Assembly: GCF_900130055.1 (NCBI RefSeq)
Contig: NZ_FQXU01000010.1
Location: 115,695 to 163,345, forward strand
Reading direction: 5' to 3'
Length of the DNA stretch: 47,651 bases
Source: Clostridium intestinale DSM 6191
GTDB taxonomy: Bacteria > Bacillota > Clostridia > Clostridiales > Clostridiaceae
The notes beneath the pieces were generated by a model, which was not told the DNA's origin, ran no database searches, and saw nothing but the letters and a program-made list of their open reading frames with translations. Positions 1-7,582 of the stretch are shown in pieces (within the stretch, counting starts at the first letter, position 1; every line of letters starts with the position of its first letter). The position numbers and the translations under genes were made by a program.

Positions 1-5
1 AAAAA

Positions 6-80
6 TGGTGACCCCTAGGGGAATCGAACCCCTGTTACCACCGTGAAAGGGTGGTGTCTTGACCGCTTGACCAAGGGGCC
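6..80 (-). tRNA. tRNA-Glu (anticodon UUC)
   Basis: Read on the minus strand this is a complete cloverleaf. The 7-bp acceptor stem (GGCCCCT with AGGGGTC) contains one G-U pair. The anticodon loop is CTTTCAC with anticodon TTC on a CCACC/GGTGG stem, and the T-arm contains GTTCGAATC. The 3' CCA is encoded at 6-8. A run of T (minus strand) at 1-5 follows immediately and is probably the start of a terminator cut by the window edge. A consensus promoter lies at 129-157. It decodes GAA/GAG, and charged tRNA-Glu also feeds haem synthesis in organisms with the C5 pathway. Confidence 0.96.
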
Positions 81-128
81 ATAATTATTTAATCTATTGT
101 CGCCTTATCTTGCGACCCGACAATGAAT

Positions 129-157
129 ATGATACCTAAAATTGATAATAGTGTCAA
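129..157 (-). promoter_or_regulatory. sigma-A promoter of tRNA-Glu
   Basis: On the minus strand TTGACA (152-157), a 17-base spacer and TATCAT (129-134) form a near-consensus promoter. Seven bases after the -10 box the transcript would begin GTCGG, the same placement of GTCG seen at both rRNA promoters at the right end. The 40-base leader can form ATTGTCG/CGACAAT or GTCGC/GCGAC hairpins before the tRNA (97-125). Confidence 0.75.
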
Positions 158-237
158 CACTTTTTTTATTTTTTTTTAAATACTGCCTTAAATATTGATT
201 TTATCTTAATTATAAACATTATTCTAATAAAACTTTT

Positions 238-268
238 AAAAAAGCTATCATTTTTTGATAGCCTTTTT
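238..268 (-). terminator. Intrinsic terminator after the small ORF
   Basis: On the minus strand a 7-bp stem (GCTATCA/TGATAGC) flanked by A and U runs lies 4 bases after the stop of the 48-codon gene. It closes the CoA-binding protein operon. Between it and the tRNA promoter (158-237) I see only AT-rich DNA. Confidence 0.75.
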
Positions 269-271
269 ATA

Positions 272-418
272 TTATTTACTATGGTCTTTAGAATTCTCGT
301 AATGACCTATCTTTTCTCCATCTATTACTCCAATTTCAGCACCATTTTTAGGATTCATTTTTCTTAATTCTGCGTTAGACTTTTCTCTATCTTTTTTTCT
401 GTTTTTATTATTATCCAT
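272..418 (-). CDS. Small hydrophilic protein, 48 aa, unknown
   Basis: The 48-codon frame starts at ATG with AAAGGAGAAAG ideally placed upstream, 17 bases after the stop of the CoA-binding protein, so it is the second gene of that operon. A clean terminator follows. The protein is highly charged, rich in Lys, Asn and Glu, has no Cys and no membrane segment. The N-terminal third is Lys/Arg-rich, followed by a GAEIGVIDGEKIG stretch. I do not recognise the family. Small Lys/Asn-rich proteins like this are common among minor spore proteins, but that is only an analogy. The good ribosome site and operon position make it a real gene. Confidence 0.7.
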   Translation of the reverse strand: MDNNKNRKKDREKSNAELRKMNPKNGAEIGVIDGEKIGHYENSKDHSK

Positions 419-435
419 TAGACTTTCTCCTTTTC

Positions 436-798
436 TTATCCAAGAGCTACTAATGCACAGCCTTCGATAGCTATAATACCATTATCTTTGCAGTAGCTTA
501 AAATTTCTCTACTTTCTGCTCCTGGTTGTATTAGTATATATTTTATACCTAAAGCTTTTGCTTCTTCTATAAATTTTATTCCACTTAGAGGGTTTATACA
601 TAAATCTATAACATCAATTTTATATGGTACATCTCCCAATGTTTTATAAATATTTTCTCCACCTTTAGGATGGACACCTTCAGTATTATACCCTCTTGAA
701 ATTAACTTGCTCAGTATTTTACTAGCATACTTATCTTTATTTAATGTGTCACCTATTACAACCCAATTTTTGTATTTTAATAATTCTGTAGCATTCAT
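436..798 (-). CDS. CoA-binding domain protein (YccU-like)
   Basis: The 120-residue product matches the stand-alone CoA-binding fold, a Rossmann-like domain related to the N-terminus of succinyl-CoA synthetase alpha. An early WVVIGDTLNKDKYAS loop is followed by a GYNTEGVHPKG segment, which corresponds to the G(Y)xVxPVNP region of the family, then DLCINPLSG and IQPGAES near positions 66-92. In the better-known members the second half holds an EG(C) turn, here IEGCALVALG at the C-terminus. The ATG has a GGAGA site 7 bases upstream. The cellular role of these proteins is unknown; they probably bind acyl-CoA or CoA. It is first gene of a two-gene operon. Confidence 0.8.
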   Translation of the reverse strand: MNATELLKYKNWVVIGDTLNKDKYASKILSKLISRGYNTEGVHPKGGENIYKTLGDVPYKIDVIDLCINPLSGIKFIEEAKALGIKYILIQPGAESREILSYCKDNGIIAIEGCALVALG

Positions 799-972
799 AA
801 AAAAATCTCCTTTTTTAATTCTATAATTTTATTATAATAAATTTCATTATTTATTAATATATGATACCATTAATTTTATTTATATAAAATTTATTATAAA
901 TATAAGCTCTAGTTATATTATTTCAATAATGATACAATTTATTTATTCCAATATAGTGAAGGAGGTTTCCTA

Positions 973-2214
973 ATGATTCATCATAATGTACTCGTAGTTG
1001 GTGGTGGTGCATCAGGATTAATGAATGCAATACTTTTAAAAGATTTTGGGCTAGATGTAGCAATTGTTGAAGGTACAGACAGAGTCGGAAAAAAGATTTT
1101 AACTACTGGTAATGGTAGGTGTAATATATCAAATAATAATATAGATTATCCCTTTTCAGGTTATTACAGTGATACTGAGAATTTTTTTATTGAAGCTTTA
1201 AATAAATTTTCTGTAGAAGATACCTTAAACTTTTTTTCATTTTTAGGATTACCTATTGTTGAATTAGAAAAAGGTAAACTTTATCCACAGTCTCTTCAGG
1301 CTTCTTCCGTTGTGGATATTTTTCGTTTAGCTTTAGAGGATAGAAAAATCCCTGTGTATAACTCCTGTAAAATTAAATCTATCCACAAACGCAAAAAATT
1401 TATTTTATCCACAGATAATGCTGATTTGAGTGAGTTTTCTTGTGATAAACTTATTTTATCTTGCGGAGGAAAATCTGCTGAAAAAACAGGCTCAGATGGT
1501 TCTGGTTATAAACTTGCTAAAGAATTAGGCCATAGCATAATAAAACCGCTTCCTGCTATAGTACAATTAAAGCTTAACTATCCTAGCTTAAAAGCTTTGT
1601 CTGGCATTAAGTTTGATGCTCTTGCTTCAATTTTAGTTGATGATATTGTCATAAGAAGTGATTTTGGAGAGGTGCTTTTTACTGATTACGGCATCTCTGG
1701 TCCACCGATCCTTCAGCTTTCTCATATTGCATCTAAATCCTTAGAGAATGATAAGAAAGTTAGCGTAGTTGTAGATTTATTTCCTAATAAATCTAAAGAA
1801 GATATTGAAAATTTTATATATGGTCATTTTAGTATGTTTTCTCATAGAAAAGTTATAGATTCTCTCATAGGTGTTCTGAATAAAAAATTAATTCCTATAT
1901 TCCTAAAAGAAGCTAAAATAAATGACTTACATAAACCAGTGTGTGATTTAACTTGGTCAGAAAAATCAAATATTATTTCTCTAATGAAAAAGTGGCAATT
2001 TTCTTGCGTTGGGACAAATGGATTTAACAATGCTCAGGTTACGTCAGGTGGAATAAATACTTCTGAAGTTAATAGTTCAACTTTGGAGTCTAAAATTATT
2101 GATAATTTATATTTTACTGGTGAAATTTTAGATGTTCATGGAGATTGCGGTGGATTTAATTTACAATGGGCTTGGAGCTCAGCTTATACAGTTGCAACTG
2201 CATTAAAAAACTAG
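973..2214 (+). CDS. BaiN/HI0933-family FAD-dependent oxidoreductase
   Basis: A 413-residue soluble flavoprotein of the BaiN/YhiN (HI0933-like) family, of normal length. The N-terminus carries the dinucleotide-binding GGGASG motif (residues 10-15), an acidic residue ending beta-2, and the family block GKKILTTGNGRCN at about 40-52. The C-terminus ends with FTGEILDVHGDCGGFNLQWA, the second FAD-contact region of the family. The ATG is preceded by GAAGGAGG. Some relatives act in bile-acid dehydroxylation, but most homologues, including those in non-gut clostridia, have no assigned substrate, so I do not assign one. It is monocistronic, ends in a terminator shared with the thioesterase, and is transcribed against replication. 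Confidence 0.88.
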   Translation: MIHHNVLVVGGGASGLMNAILLKDFGLDVAIVEGTDRVGKKILTTGNGRCNISNNNIDYPFSGYYSDTENFFIEALNKFSVEDTLNFFSFLGLPIVELEKGKLYPQSLQASSVVDIFRLALEDRKIPVYNSCKIKSIHKRKKFILSTDNADLSEFSCDKLILSCGGKSAEKTGSDGSGYKLAKELGHSIIKPLPAIVQLKLNYPSLKALSGIKFDALASILVDDIVIRSDFGEVLFTDYGISGPPILQLSHIASKSLENDKKVSVVVDLFPNKSKEDIENFIYGHFSMFSHRKVIDSLIGVLNKKLIPIFLKEAKINDLHKPVCDLTWSEKSNIISLMKKWQFSCVGTNGFNNAQVTSGGINTSEVNSSTLESKIIDNLYFTGEILDVHGDCGGFNLQWAWSSAYTVATALKN

Positions 2215-2244
2215 CAAAAGATTAAATTCTTTTGCTAGTTTTTT
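2208..2244. terminator. Bidirectional terminator between baiN-like gene and thioesterase
   Basis: A 14-bp perfect inverted repeat (AAACTAGCAAAAGA and its complement) with a 6-base loop, flanked by A and T runs so that it works on both strands. It overlaps both stop codons, which are 20 bases apart. Confidence 0.85.
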
Positions 2245-2984
2245 CTCCAAAAAGTATTTATAAGAGTAATATCTCTTCCCTCATCATCTTGAATTAAATG
2301 ACGAATTTTTATTACTCCATTTTCTTCATTATGAACTGAACATTTAGTTTTTACCATATGTCCATAAGTGATTTCTTTAGAATATATAATACTAATATTA
2401 TCTAATTCATATTCATCAACTATCTCATCTGGAATAACTTCTAGAGCCCATTCAACATACTTAGTGTTATTTACATGTTTGTTAGAATCTATATCACTAC
2501 GTCTTACATAAAACTCTCTAAAATATTGATCTTCTTCCAGTTTTTCTGGATCTACTATTGTTGGATTATCCTTTATTTCATCCGCACATCCATAAGCTTC
2601 ATACAAATCCCTTGGTATTCTAGCAGGTCTTCTTTTAGCTAAATCTATTAGAAAGAAAAGGCTCTTTCCTTCACCTATAATCTTATCGGCTTCATCTAAT
2701 ATTGTATAATCTCTAAAGGCATAAAACTTTTTAAAGCCTATTGGATCTGTTATTATTTTTATTTTTTCCCCATATCTAGGGTATCTTTTCATATTTATAT
2801 TGTATTTATAAAATACCCATGTTAAGTTTCTTCCAGTTAAGGAATCCACCCCTACACCAAGCTCTTCTGATTGCTGCATACCTATATCACAGAAAAAATC
2901 TAATATAGAAGTTATTTTACATTTCAAACTATTATCTAAATTATAATAATTTATTTCATATTGTTTTTCAAAAACTCTCCCCAT
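2235..2984 (-). CDS. Acyl-ACP thioesterase (FatA/TE-like double hotdog)
   Basis: A 249-residue member of the acyl-ACP thioesterase family, which hydrolyses acyl-ACP to free fatty acid. Two hotdog domains are visible: residues about 1-130 include TWVFYKYNINMKRYP and the region predicted to contact the acyl chain; residues about 150-249 contain SDIDSNKHVNNTKYVEW, which matches the conserved D-x-N-x-H-V-N-N active-site block of plant FatA/FatB. The Glu of the following SKEI is kept, but the Cys usually next to it in plant enzymes is Ile. I start at 2984 rather than 3017 because AAGGGAG lies 7 bases before that ATG and the longer frame would run into the upstream terminator. In clostridia it may supply free acids for lipid turnover; that is inference. 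Confidence 0.87.
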   Translation of the reverse strand: MGRVFEKQYEINYYNLDNSLKCKITSILDFFCDIGMQQSEELGVGVDSLTGRNLTWVFYKYNINMKRYPRYGEKIKIITDPIGFKKFYAFRDYTILDEADKIIGEGKSLFFLIDLAKRRPARIPRDLYEAYGCADEIKDNPTIVDPEKLEEDQYFREFYVRRSDIDSNKHVNNTKYVEWALEVIPDEIVDEYELDNISIIYSKEITYGHMVKTKCSVHNEENGVIKIRHLIQDDEGRDITLINTFWRKN

Positions 2985-3015
2985 AACGATCTCCCTTAAA
3001 CCTATTTCAATAAAC

Positions 3016-3050
3016 AAAAAGGCTTAACAAGTTTAACTTGTTAGCCTTTA
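3016..3050 (-). terminator. Terminator of the DUF1858 gene
   Basis: On the minus strand a 13-bp stem (AAAGGCTAACAAG with one bulged base on the other arm), 5-base loop and U-run follow the DUF1858 stop by 8 bases. Its position inside the longest thioesterase frame supports the shorter thioesterase start. Confidence 0.82.
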
Positions 3051-3057
3051 ATTATGT

Positions 3058-3240
3058 CTATTTATTTAATGCTTCTAATAAATTTTCAACATTTAATCCA
3101 TGTACCATAGCCGCTTCTTCTAAAGTTTCTGCTTGAGCTGATGGGCATCCTACACAACCCATTCCAAAACTCATAAGTACATCTACTTTATCTGGATTTT
3201 CCCTTACTACTTGACCTATTGTCATGTCTTTAGTTACCAT
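3058..3240 (-). CDS. DUF1858 redox-disulfide domain protein
   Basis: A 60-residue protein with the DUF1858 signature. The N-terminus is [11 protein letters not shown], then a predicted helix, then [18 protein letters not shown] with a CxxC pair near positions 29-32. The family is described as a redox-disulfide domain often encoded near or fused to hybrid-cluster proteins and other iron-sulphur enzymes. The two cysteines are the probable functional site; no target is identifiable from the neighbours. A GAGGGTGG site precedes the ATG, and a strong own promoter (TTGACT-17-TATAAT) and terminator make it a single-gene unit, suggesting constitutive housekeeping expression. Confidence 0.88.
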   Translation of the reverse strand: MVTKDMTIGQVVRENPDKVDVLMSFGMGCVGCPSAQAETLEEAAMVHGLNVENLLEALNK

Positions 3241-3283
3241 AATATACCACCCTCACTTTTATCATTTTATTTAACATAAAGAA

Positions 3284-3312
3284 ATTATATATCTTTGTTA
3301 AAAGAAAGTCAA
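3284..3312 (-). promoter_or_regulatory. sigma-A promoter of the DUF1858 gene
   Basis: Minus strand TTGACT (3307-3312), 17-base spacer, TATAAT (3284-3289), about 35 bases ahead of the start codon region. Confidence 0.75.
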
Positions 3313-3401
3313 GTAAAATGGTCGGATTTAACTTGTAACAAACATATTTGCCTAAACTATTGTAAATACTAACTAAAGACAACATTAAAAGGAGCAATAC
3401 T

Positions 3402-4457
3402 ATGAATAAAAAAAACATACTAATTAATTTATTAATCTATAACTTAGTACTTTTATTAATAATATTATTCTCTAAAACTCCCTTATTAATTATTTTAATA
3501 AAGAAACTCTTAATAGCTATATTTCTACCTATAGTCATAGGCGCTTTTTTATATTATTTAATAAGACCACTAAGAAATATATTTTTGAAAAAAGGTTTTA
3601 AAATAAGGTTTTCAATTTTTCTATCATTACTTATATCATGTTTAGTATTTGCATTATTAGTATCATCAATATCAAGAAGCCTTGTAAATCAAGTTTATTT
3701 ACTTATAGATAGAGTAAGTTACTCCATTAAAAACTTTGATTTAACTAAATTTAATGATATTAATGCTTGGTTGGAGAACTACATAGATATTGATAATATA
3801 AAATCCTCTTTACTTCAGCAAAGCCAAAATTATATATATAAGATAGGAAGTATATTCAAGATTGTACTTGACTTTGGTTGGAATCTATTTGCTAATGTAA
3901 TCTTATTTTTATTAATAACCTATCATCTTTTAAAAGATGATAAAAAACTCAAAAAATCTTTAAGTAATCTTCCATTTATAAAAAATCATTCAAGAGCTGA
4001 AACAATTATAAATAAGGCTGATGATGCTTTATTTAATTACATAACAGGTCAGGCATCTGTTGCATTTTGCCTTGCAGTATTAGTTTTTATAGGTTACTGG
4101 ATTTTAAATTTTCCTGGGAAATTAATATTTGCTATATCAACATTTATTTTGGCTTTTATACCATTTTTGGGATTTTTTATTTCCATGATAATTCCCTATA
4201 TAATTGCTCTTACTCTAGGTATTCCAATGATTATTAAATTAACTATTGTTTTTATGATAGCTCAAACTATAAAGGGCAGATTTGTAGTTCCATTAATTAT
4301 GTCTAGAGCTATGAAGATTCACCCACTTACAGACATATTTTTAGTTATAGGTGCTGCTACTCTCTTTGGCATATCTGGAGCATTTTTAGTGGTTCCTATT
4401 TATGCTATATTAAAAATTATATGGGAAAATAGAGAAATTGATTTAGATAAATCATAA
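3402..4457 (+). CDS. AI-2E family (PerM-like) membrane protein
   Basis: A 351-residue polytopic membrane protein of the AI-2E/PerM family. There are paired hydrophobic segments at roughly residues 8-65, another after residue 70, then a soluble stretch (about 95-150), then a C-terminal block of membrane helices with the family hallmark of Gly/Pro-rich turns (AFIPFLGFFISMIIPYI, about 246-262) and a final GISGAFLVVPIYA helix. The ATG has AAAGGAGC upstream. A second family member is encoded at 25869-26927; the two are diverged paralogues. Substrate is unknown; members have been linked to autoinducer-2 export, Na+/H+ antiport and sporulation. Monocistronic, facing replication. Confidence 0.85.
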   Translation: MNKKNILINLLIYNLVLLLIILFSKTPLLIILIKKLLIAIFLPIVIGAFLYYLIRPLRNIFLKKGFKIRFSIFLSLLISCLVFALLVSSISRSLVNQVYLLIDRVSYSIKNFDLTKFNDINAWLENYIDIDNIKSSLLQQSQNYIYKIGSIFKIVLDFGWNLFANVILFLLITYHLLKDDKKLKKSLSNLPFIKNHSRAETIINKADDALFNYITGQASVAFCLAVLVFIGYWILNFPGKLIFAISTFILAFIPFLGFFISMIIPYIIALTLGIPMIIKLTIVFMIAQTIKGRFVVPLIMSRAMKIHPLTDIFLVIGAATLFGISGAFLVVPIYAILKIIWENREIDLDKS

Positions 4458-4507
4458 AATAAAATTAGCTGTATAAAGCAATTTTCCTTTGCTTTATACA
4501 GCTAATT
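4456..4507. terminator. Bidirectional terminator between AI-2E gene and purA
   Basis: A 19-bp perfect inverted repeat at 4463-4481 and 4489-4507 with a 7-base loop. The purA side (minus strand) is followed by a broken U-run, so it is stronger as the purA terminator. Confidence 0.75.
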
Positions 4508-4509
4508 AA

Positions 4510-5796
4510 TTAGATTTCGCCTACTCTTATAGTTTGATCTCTCTTTGGACCTACTCCAACTATAGAAACCTTAGTTCCTGTAGCTTCTTCTATTCTTTTT
4601 AAATATACCTTTGCATTTTCTGGTAATTCTTCATAACTTCTTGCATCAGCTACAGAATCATCCCATCCATCAAATTCTTCGTATATAGGTTCACACTTAG
4701 CTAAATCTTCTAAAGATGCTGGGAAATAATCTATTACTTTATCTTCAAATTTATATCCTACACACATTTTTATTTTTTCAAGCCCTGCTAAAGTATCTAT
4801 CTTTGTTATACAAAGAGAAGTTAATCCAGATACTCTTACAGTTGTTTTTAATATTACAAGATCTAACCATCCGCATCTTCTTGATCTTCCAGTATTAACT
4901 CCATACTCATGGCCTTTTTCTCTTATCCATTCTCCTACTTCATTATCTAATTCTGTTGGGAATGGTCCTTTACCAACTCTTGTTGTATATGCTTTTGCAA
5001 TCCCTACTGCATTAGTTACCATATTAGGTCCAATACCAACACCACTAGCAACTCCACAAGCTGTAGTATTTGATGATGTAACATATGGATATGTACCATA
5101 ATCTATATCAAGTAACATTCCTTGAGCACCTTCAAATAAAACATTTTTGTCAGCCTTTATCTCATTATAAACTCTAACTGATGTATCTTGTACGTATGGT
5201 CTTAGTCTTTCTGCAACACTTAAATATTCTGAAGCTATTTCTTCAAAACTTAATTCTTCTCCACCTAAAACCTTAGTTATATAAGGATTCTTAGCTTCTA
5301 TATTTTGTTGTAATTTATCTTTAAATAAGGTTTCGCTCATAAGATCGCATATTCTTATTCCGCATCTTTCAAATTTATCTGTATAACATGGTCCTATACC
5401 TCTACCAGTTGTACCTATGTCATTTTTTCCTCTTGATTTTTCTTTTAATTTATCTAAAACTTTATGATATGGCATTATAACATGAGCTCTATCACTTATT
5501 ATAAGTTTCTTTGGAGTAACCTTAACTCCTTCTCTCTCAAGATAATCTATCTCTTCAAATAGAGCTATAGGATCTACAACAACACCATTACCTATTACAT
5601 TCAACTTATCATCGTGTAATATACCTGATGGAATCAAACGAAGTTTATATTGTCTATCCTCAACTTCTACTGTATGTCCTGCGTTGTTTCCTCCTTGGAA
5701 TCTAACTACTACATCTGCTTCTTCTGCTAGGTAATCTGTCATTTTACCTTTTCCTTCGTCTCCCCATTGAGCACCTAATACAACAAATGCTGACAT
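4510..5796 (-). CDS. purA: Adenylosuccinate synthetase
   Basis: PurA joins IMP and aspartate using GTP to make adenylosuccinate, the first committed step to AMP. The 428-residue length is standard. The N-terminal P-loop-like [11 protein letters not shown] block (about 8-18) and NNAGHTV (about 38-44) are present, as are GTTGRGIGP (about 128-136), the IMP loop, and the Arg-containing TGRSRRCGW region (about 302-310). The C-terminus has the GTP-binding KRDQT motif. ATG follows AAGGAGG. It has its own promoter and about 150 bases of leader containing a 9-bp hairpin; PurBox-like sites lie just upstream of the -35. Monocistronic, ended by the terminator at 4456-4507. Confidence 0.97.
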   Translation of the reverse strand: MSAFVVLGAQWGDEGKGKMTDYLAEEADVVVRFQGGNNAGHTVEVEDRQYKLRLIPSGILHDDKLNVIGNGVVVDPIALFEEIDYLEREGVKVTPKKLIISDRAHVIMPYHKVLDKLKEKSRGKNDIGTTGRGIGPCYTDKFERCGIRICDLMSETLFKDKLQQNIEAKNPYITKVLGGEELSFEEIASEYLSVAERLRPYVQDTSVRVYNEIKADKNVLFEGAQGMLLDIDYGTYPYVTSSNTTACGVASGVGIGPNMVTNAVGIAKAYTTRVGKGPFPTELDNEVGEWIREKGHEYGVNTGRSRRCGWLDLVILKTTVRVSGLTSLCITKIDTLAGLEKIKMCVGYKFEDKVIDYFPASLEDLAKCEPIYEEFDGWDDSVADARSYEELPENAKVYLKRIEEATGTKVSIVGVGPKRDQTIRVGEI

Positions 5797-5869
5797 ATAA
5801 ATTTCCTCCTTAAATGTGCTAATGTATAATATTAGCTTTATTTCATCTATTTAAAATATGTCTTTAATC

Positions 5870-5901
5870 ATAAAACTCCTAAGTAAAGTAGAGAGTTTTA
5901 T
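5870..5901 (-). promoter_or_regulatory. Stem-loop in the purA leader
   Basis: A 9-bp perfect stem (ATAAAACTC with GAGTTTTAT) closes a 14-base loop in the purA 5' leader. No U-run follows, so it is not a terminator. I looked for the conserved loops of the purine riboswitch and did not find them. Confidence 0.4.
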
Positions 5902-5955
5902 CTTAGTATTCACTATTGGGAAAAATTTATAAGTATTAAACTTGTCCCCTATACA

Positions 5956-5984
5956 ATACTATCAAAGTAAATTCTTAAGGTCAA
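5956..5984 (-). promoter_or_regulatory. sigma-A promoter of purA
   Basis: Minus strand TTGACC (5979-5984), 17-base spacer, TAGTAT (5956-5961). The predicted start falls on a GGGG run near 5949, giving a leader of about 150 bases. Confidence 0.7.
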
Positions 5985-5992
5985 TAAATTAG

Positions 5993-6026
5993 CGAATATT
6001 TATATTCATATGTTTATAAAAATTCG
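5993..6026 (-). promoter_or_regulatory. PurBox-like inverted pair upstream of purA
   Basis: Two inverted CGAA cores (5993-5996 and its complement TTCG at 6023-6026) are separated by 26 bases, each continued by an A/T stretch. This resembles the inverted paired PurBoxes bound by Bacillus PurR, and it sits just upstream of the purA -35. The cores lack the usual following C (CGAAT rather than CGAAC), so this is tentative. Confidence 0.35.
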
Positions 6027-6099
6027 TGAAACTATAGGCTTTTGCTATATAAATAATAAAGAGTGTATAGCTTCAACCACTATTTATTATAATTATCTT

Positions 6100-6127
6100 T
6101 TGAAATAACGTAAATTTTGTTTATAAT
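6100..6127 (+). promoter_or_regulatory. sigma-A promoter of malic enzyme gene
   Basis: TTGAAA (6100-6105), 16-base spacer, TATAAT (6122-6127). The predicted start near 6134 leaves room for the GAAGAGG site before ATG 6163, but not for a site before the in-frame ATG at 6145. The rest of the 5797-6162 intergenic region holds only the purA elements and AT-rich DNA. Confidence 0.65.
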
Positions 6128-6162
6128 ATACTTAAATAATAAATATGTCGAAGAGGTGTTTT

Positions 6163-7335
6163 ATGAACATATATGAAGAGTCTTTAAAATTTCATAAAGA
6201 AAAAAAAGGTAAACTTGAAATAATCTCAAGAGTAAAAATAGAAAACTCTAAGGACTTAAGTTTAGCTTATACTCCTGGTGTCGCTGAACCATGTAAAGAG
6301 ATACATAAAGATCCATCTACTGCTTATGAGTATACTAGAAAGTGGAACACTATTGCTGTAATCTCAGACGGCACTGCAGTTTTAGGATTAGGTGATATAG
6401 GACCTTTAGCTTCCTTACCTGTTATGGAAGGTAAAAGTATCCTATTCAAAGAATTTGGAAATGTAGATGCTTTTCCATTAGTTTTAGATACAAAAAATGT
6501 TGATGAAATAGTAGATACAATTGTACGAATATCCCCTTCATTAGGAGGAATAAATTTAGAAGATATTTCTGCTCCAAGATGTTTTGAAATTGAAAAAAGA
6601 TTAAAAGAAAGGCTAGACATTCCAGTATTTCATGACGACCAACATGGAACTGCTATAGTTACCTTAGCTGGTTTATTAAATGCTTTAAAAATAGTAAAAA
6701 AAGATCTTAAGGATTTAAAAATAGTAATGAATGGAGCTGGTGCAGCTGGAACTGCTATATGTAAATTATTACTTTCTTCTGGTGTTAAAAACATTATTGT
6801 TTGTAATAGAGATGGGGCTATACATAGAAATATGACTTTCAAAAACTCATCTGTAGAAGAATTAGCTCAAATAACAAATCCTAATAATGAGTCAGGATCT
6901 TTAGAGGATGTTATTAAAAACTCTGATGTATTTATAGGTGTTTCTGCTCCAAATTCAGTTTCTAAAGATATGGTTAAATCTATGGCAAAAGATTCTATCA
7001 TTTTTGCTATGGCAAACCCTATACCAGAAATTTTCCCAGAAGACGCTAAAGAAGCTGGCGCAAGAGTAATAGGTACTGGTCGTTCTGACTTCCCTAATCA
7101 AGTAAATAACGTATTAGCTTTTCCAGGGATATTTAGAGGCGCTCTTGATGTTAGAGCAAAAGATATAAATGAAGAAATGAAAGTTGCCGCTGCTTATGCT
7201 ATAGCTAATGCTATTTCAGAAGATGAACTGAATGAGGATTATATTATCCCAAAATCTTTCGATAAAACAGTTCAAAATAAAGTTGCAGAAGCAGTAAAAA
7301 AAGCTGCTATAGAAAGTGGTATATCACGTATATAA
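6163..7335 (+). CDS. Malic enzyme (oxaloacetate-decarboxylating malate dehydrogenase)
   Basis: Converts malate to pyruvate and CO2 with reduction of NAD(P). The 390-residue length is that of the short bacterial class (YtsJ/MaeB N-terminal type) without a phosphotransacetylase domain. Visible motifs are the catalytic-Tyr region LAYTPGVAEPC (about 29-39), SDGTAVLGLGDIG (about 67-79), GKSILFKEF with the catalytic Lys, metal-binding FHDDQHGTA (about 150-158) and the Rossmann GAGAAGTA (about 186-193). I use ATG 6163, which has GAAGAGGTG upstream; the first in-frame ATG at 6145 has no site. Cofactor choice cannot be told from the sequence by eye. Single gene with own promoter and terminator. Confidence 0.94.
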   Translation: MNIYEESLKFHKEKKGKLEIISRVKIENSKDLSLAYTPGVAEPCKEIHKDPSTAYEYTRKWNTIAVISDGTAVLGLGDIGPLASLPVMEGKSILFKEFGNVDAFPLVLDTKNVDEIVDTIVRISPSLGGINLEDISAPRCFEIEKRLKERLDIPVFHDDQHGTAIVTLAGLLNALKIVKKDLKDLKIVMNGAGAAGTAICKLLLSSGVKNIIVCNRDGAIHRNMTFKNSSVEELAQITNPNNESGSLEDVIKNSDVFIGVSAPNSVSKDMVKSMAKDSIIFAMANPIPEIFPEDAKEAGARVIGTGRSDFPNQVNNVLAFPGIFRGALDVRAKDINEEMKVAAAYAIANAISEDELNEDYIIPKSFDKTVQNKVAEAVKKAAIESGISRI

Positions 7336-7340
7336 CATTC

Positions 7341-7373
7341 AAAAGGATATCTTAAAGTTAAGATATCCTTTTA
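7341..7373. terminator. Bidirectional terminator, malic enzyme and small ORF
   Basis: A 14-15 bp stem (AAAAGGATATCTTA and complement) with a very short loop, U-rich on both strands. It lies 5 bases after the malic enzyme stop and 7 bases beyond the converging 47-codon gene. Confidence 0.85.
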
Positions 7374-7379
7374 TAAACT

Positions 7380-7523
7380 CTATTTTTTCCCTTTAGTATT
7401 TATTCTTCCTGCTTGTTTTCCTGCATTTCCATTATTATTAAACCCATTAATAGCATTAGCTGATTGTTCACTTTTATCTTTTAACGATTGATTTTCTGGA
7501 TTAATACTTCTATTCTTAGCCAA
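7380..7523 (-). CDS. Small Asn/Lys/Gly-rich protein, 47 aa
   Basis: A 47-codon frame begins at TTG with AAAGGAG upstream. The overlapping ATG two bases upstream is out of frame and stops after two codons, so TTG is the start. The product begins (M)AKNRSINPENQS and ends NAGKQAGRINTKGKK; it is Asn-, Lys- and Gly-rich, without Cys, Trp or a membrane segment. This composition and the Gly/Lys/Gln tail recall minor small acid-soluble spore proteins (SspN/SspO-type), but I see no decisive motif. It lies directly downstream of the first Fur-controlled sRNA terminator and converges on malic enzyme. No clear promoter was found. Confidence 0.65.
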   Translation of the reverse strand: MAKNRSINPENQSLKDKSEQSANAINGFNNNGNAGKQAGRINTKGKK

Positions 7524-7582
7524 ACATATCACTCCTTTAATTTAATTCTCTAATAGTTTTTCCTAAACATATTTGTATATGC

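Noticed and set aside
5797-5950. Purine riboswitch in the purA leader
   Set aside because: Only a simple 9-bp hairpin is visible; the conserved P1-P3 junction bases and loop sequences of the aptamer were not found.
6145-6151. Spo0A box TGTCGAA before malic enzyme
   Set aside because: A single 7-mer downstream of the -10 and overlapping the ribosome site; expected by chance in a window this size.
6145-6162. Upstream in-frame ATG for malic enzyme
   Set aside because: Lies about 11 bases after the predicted transcript start and has no ribosome site; ATG 6163 has GAAGAGG.
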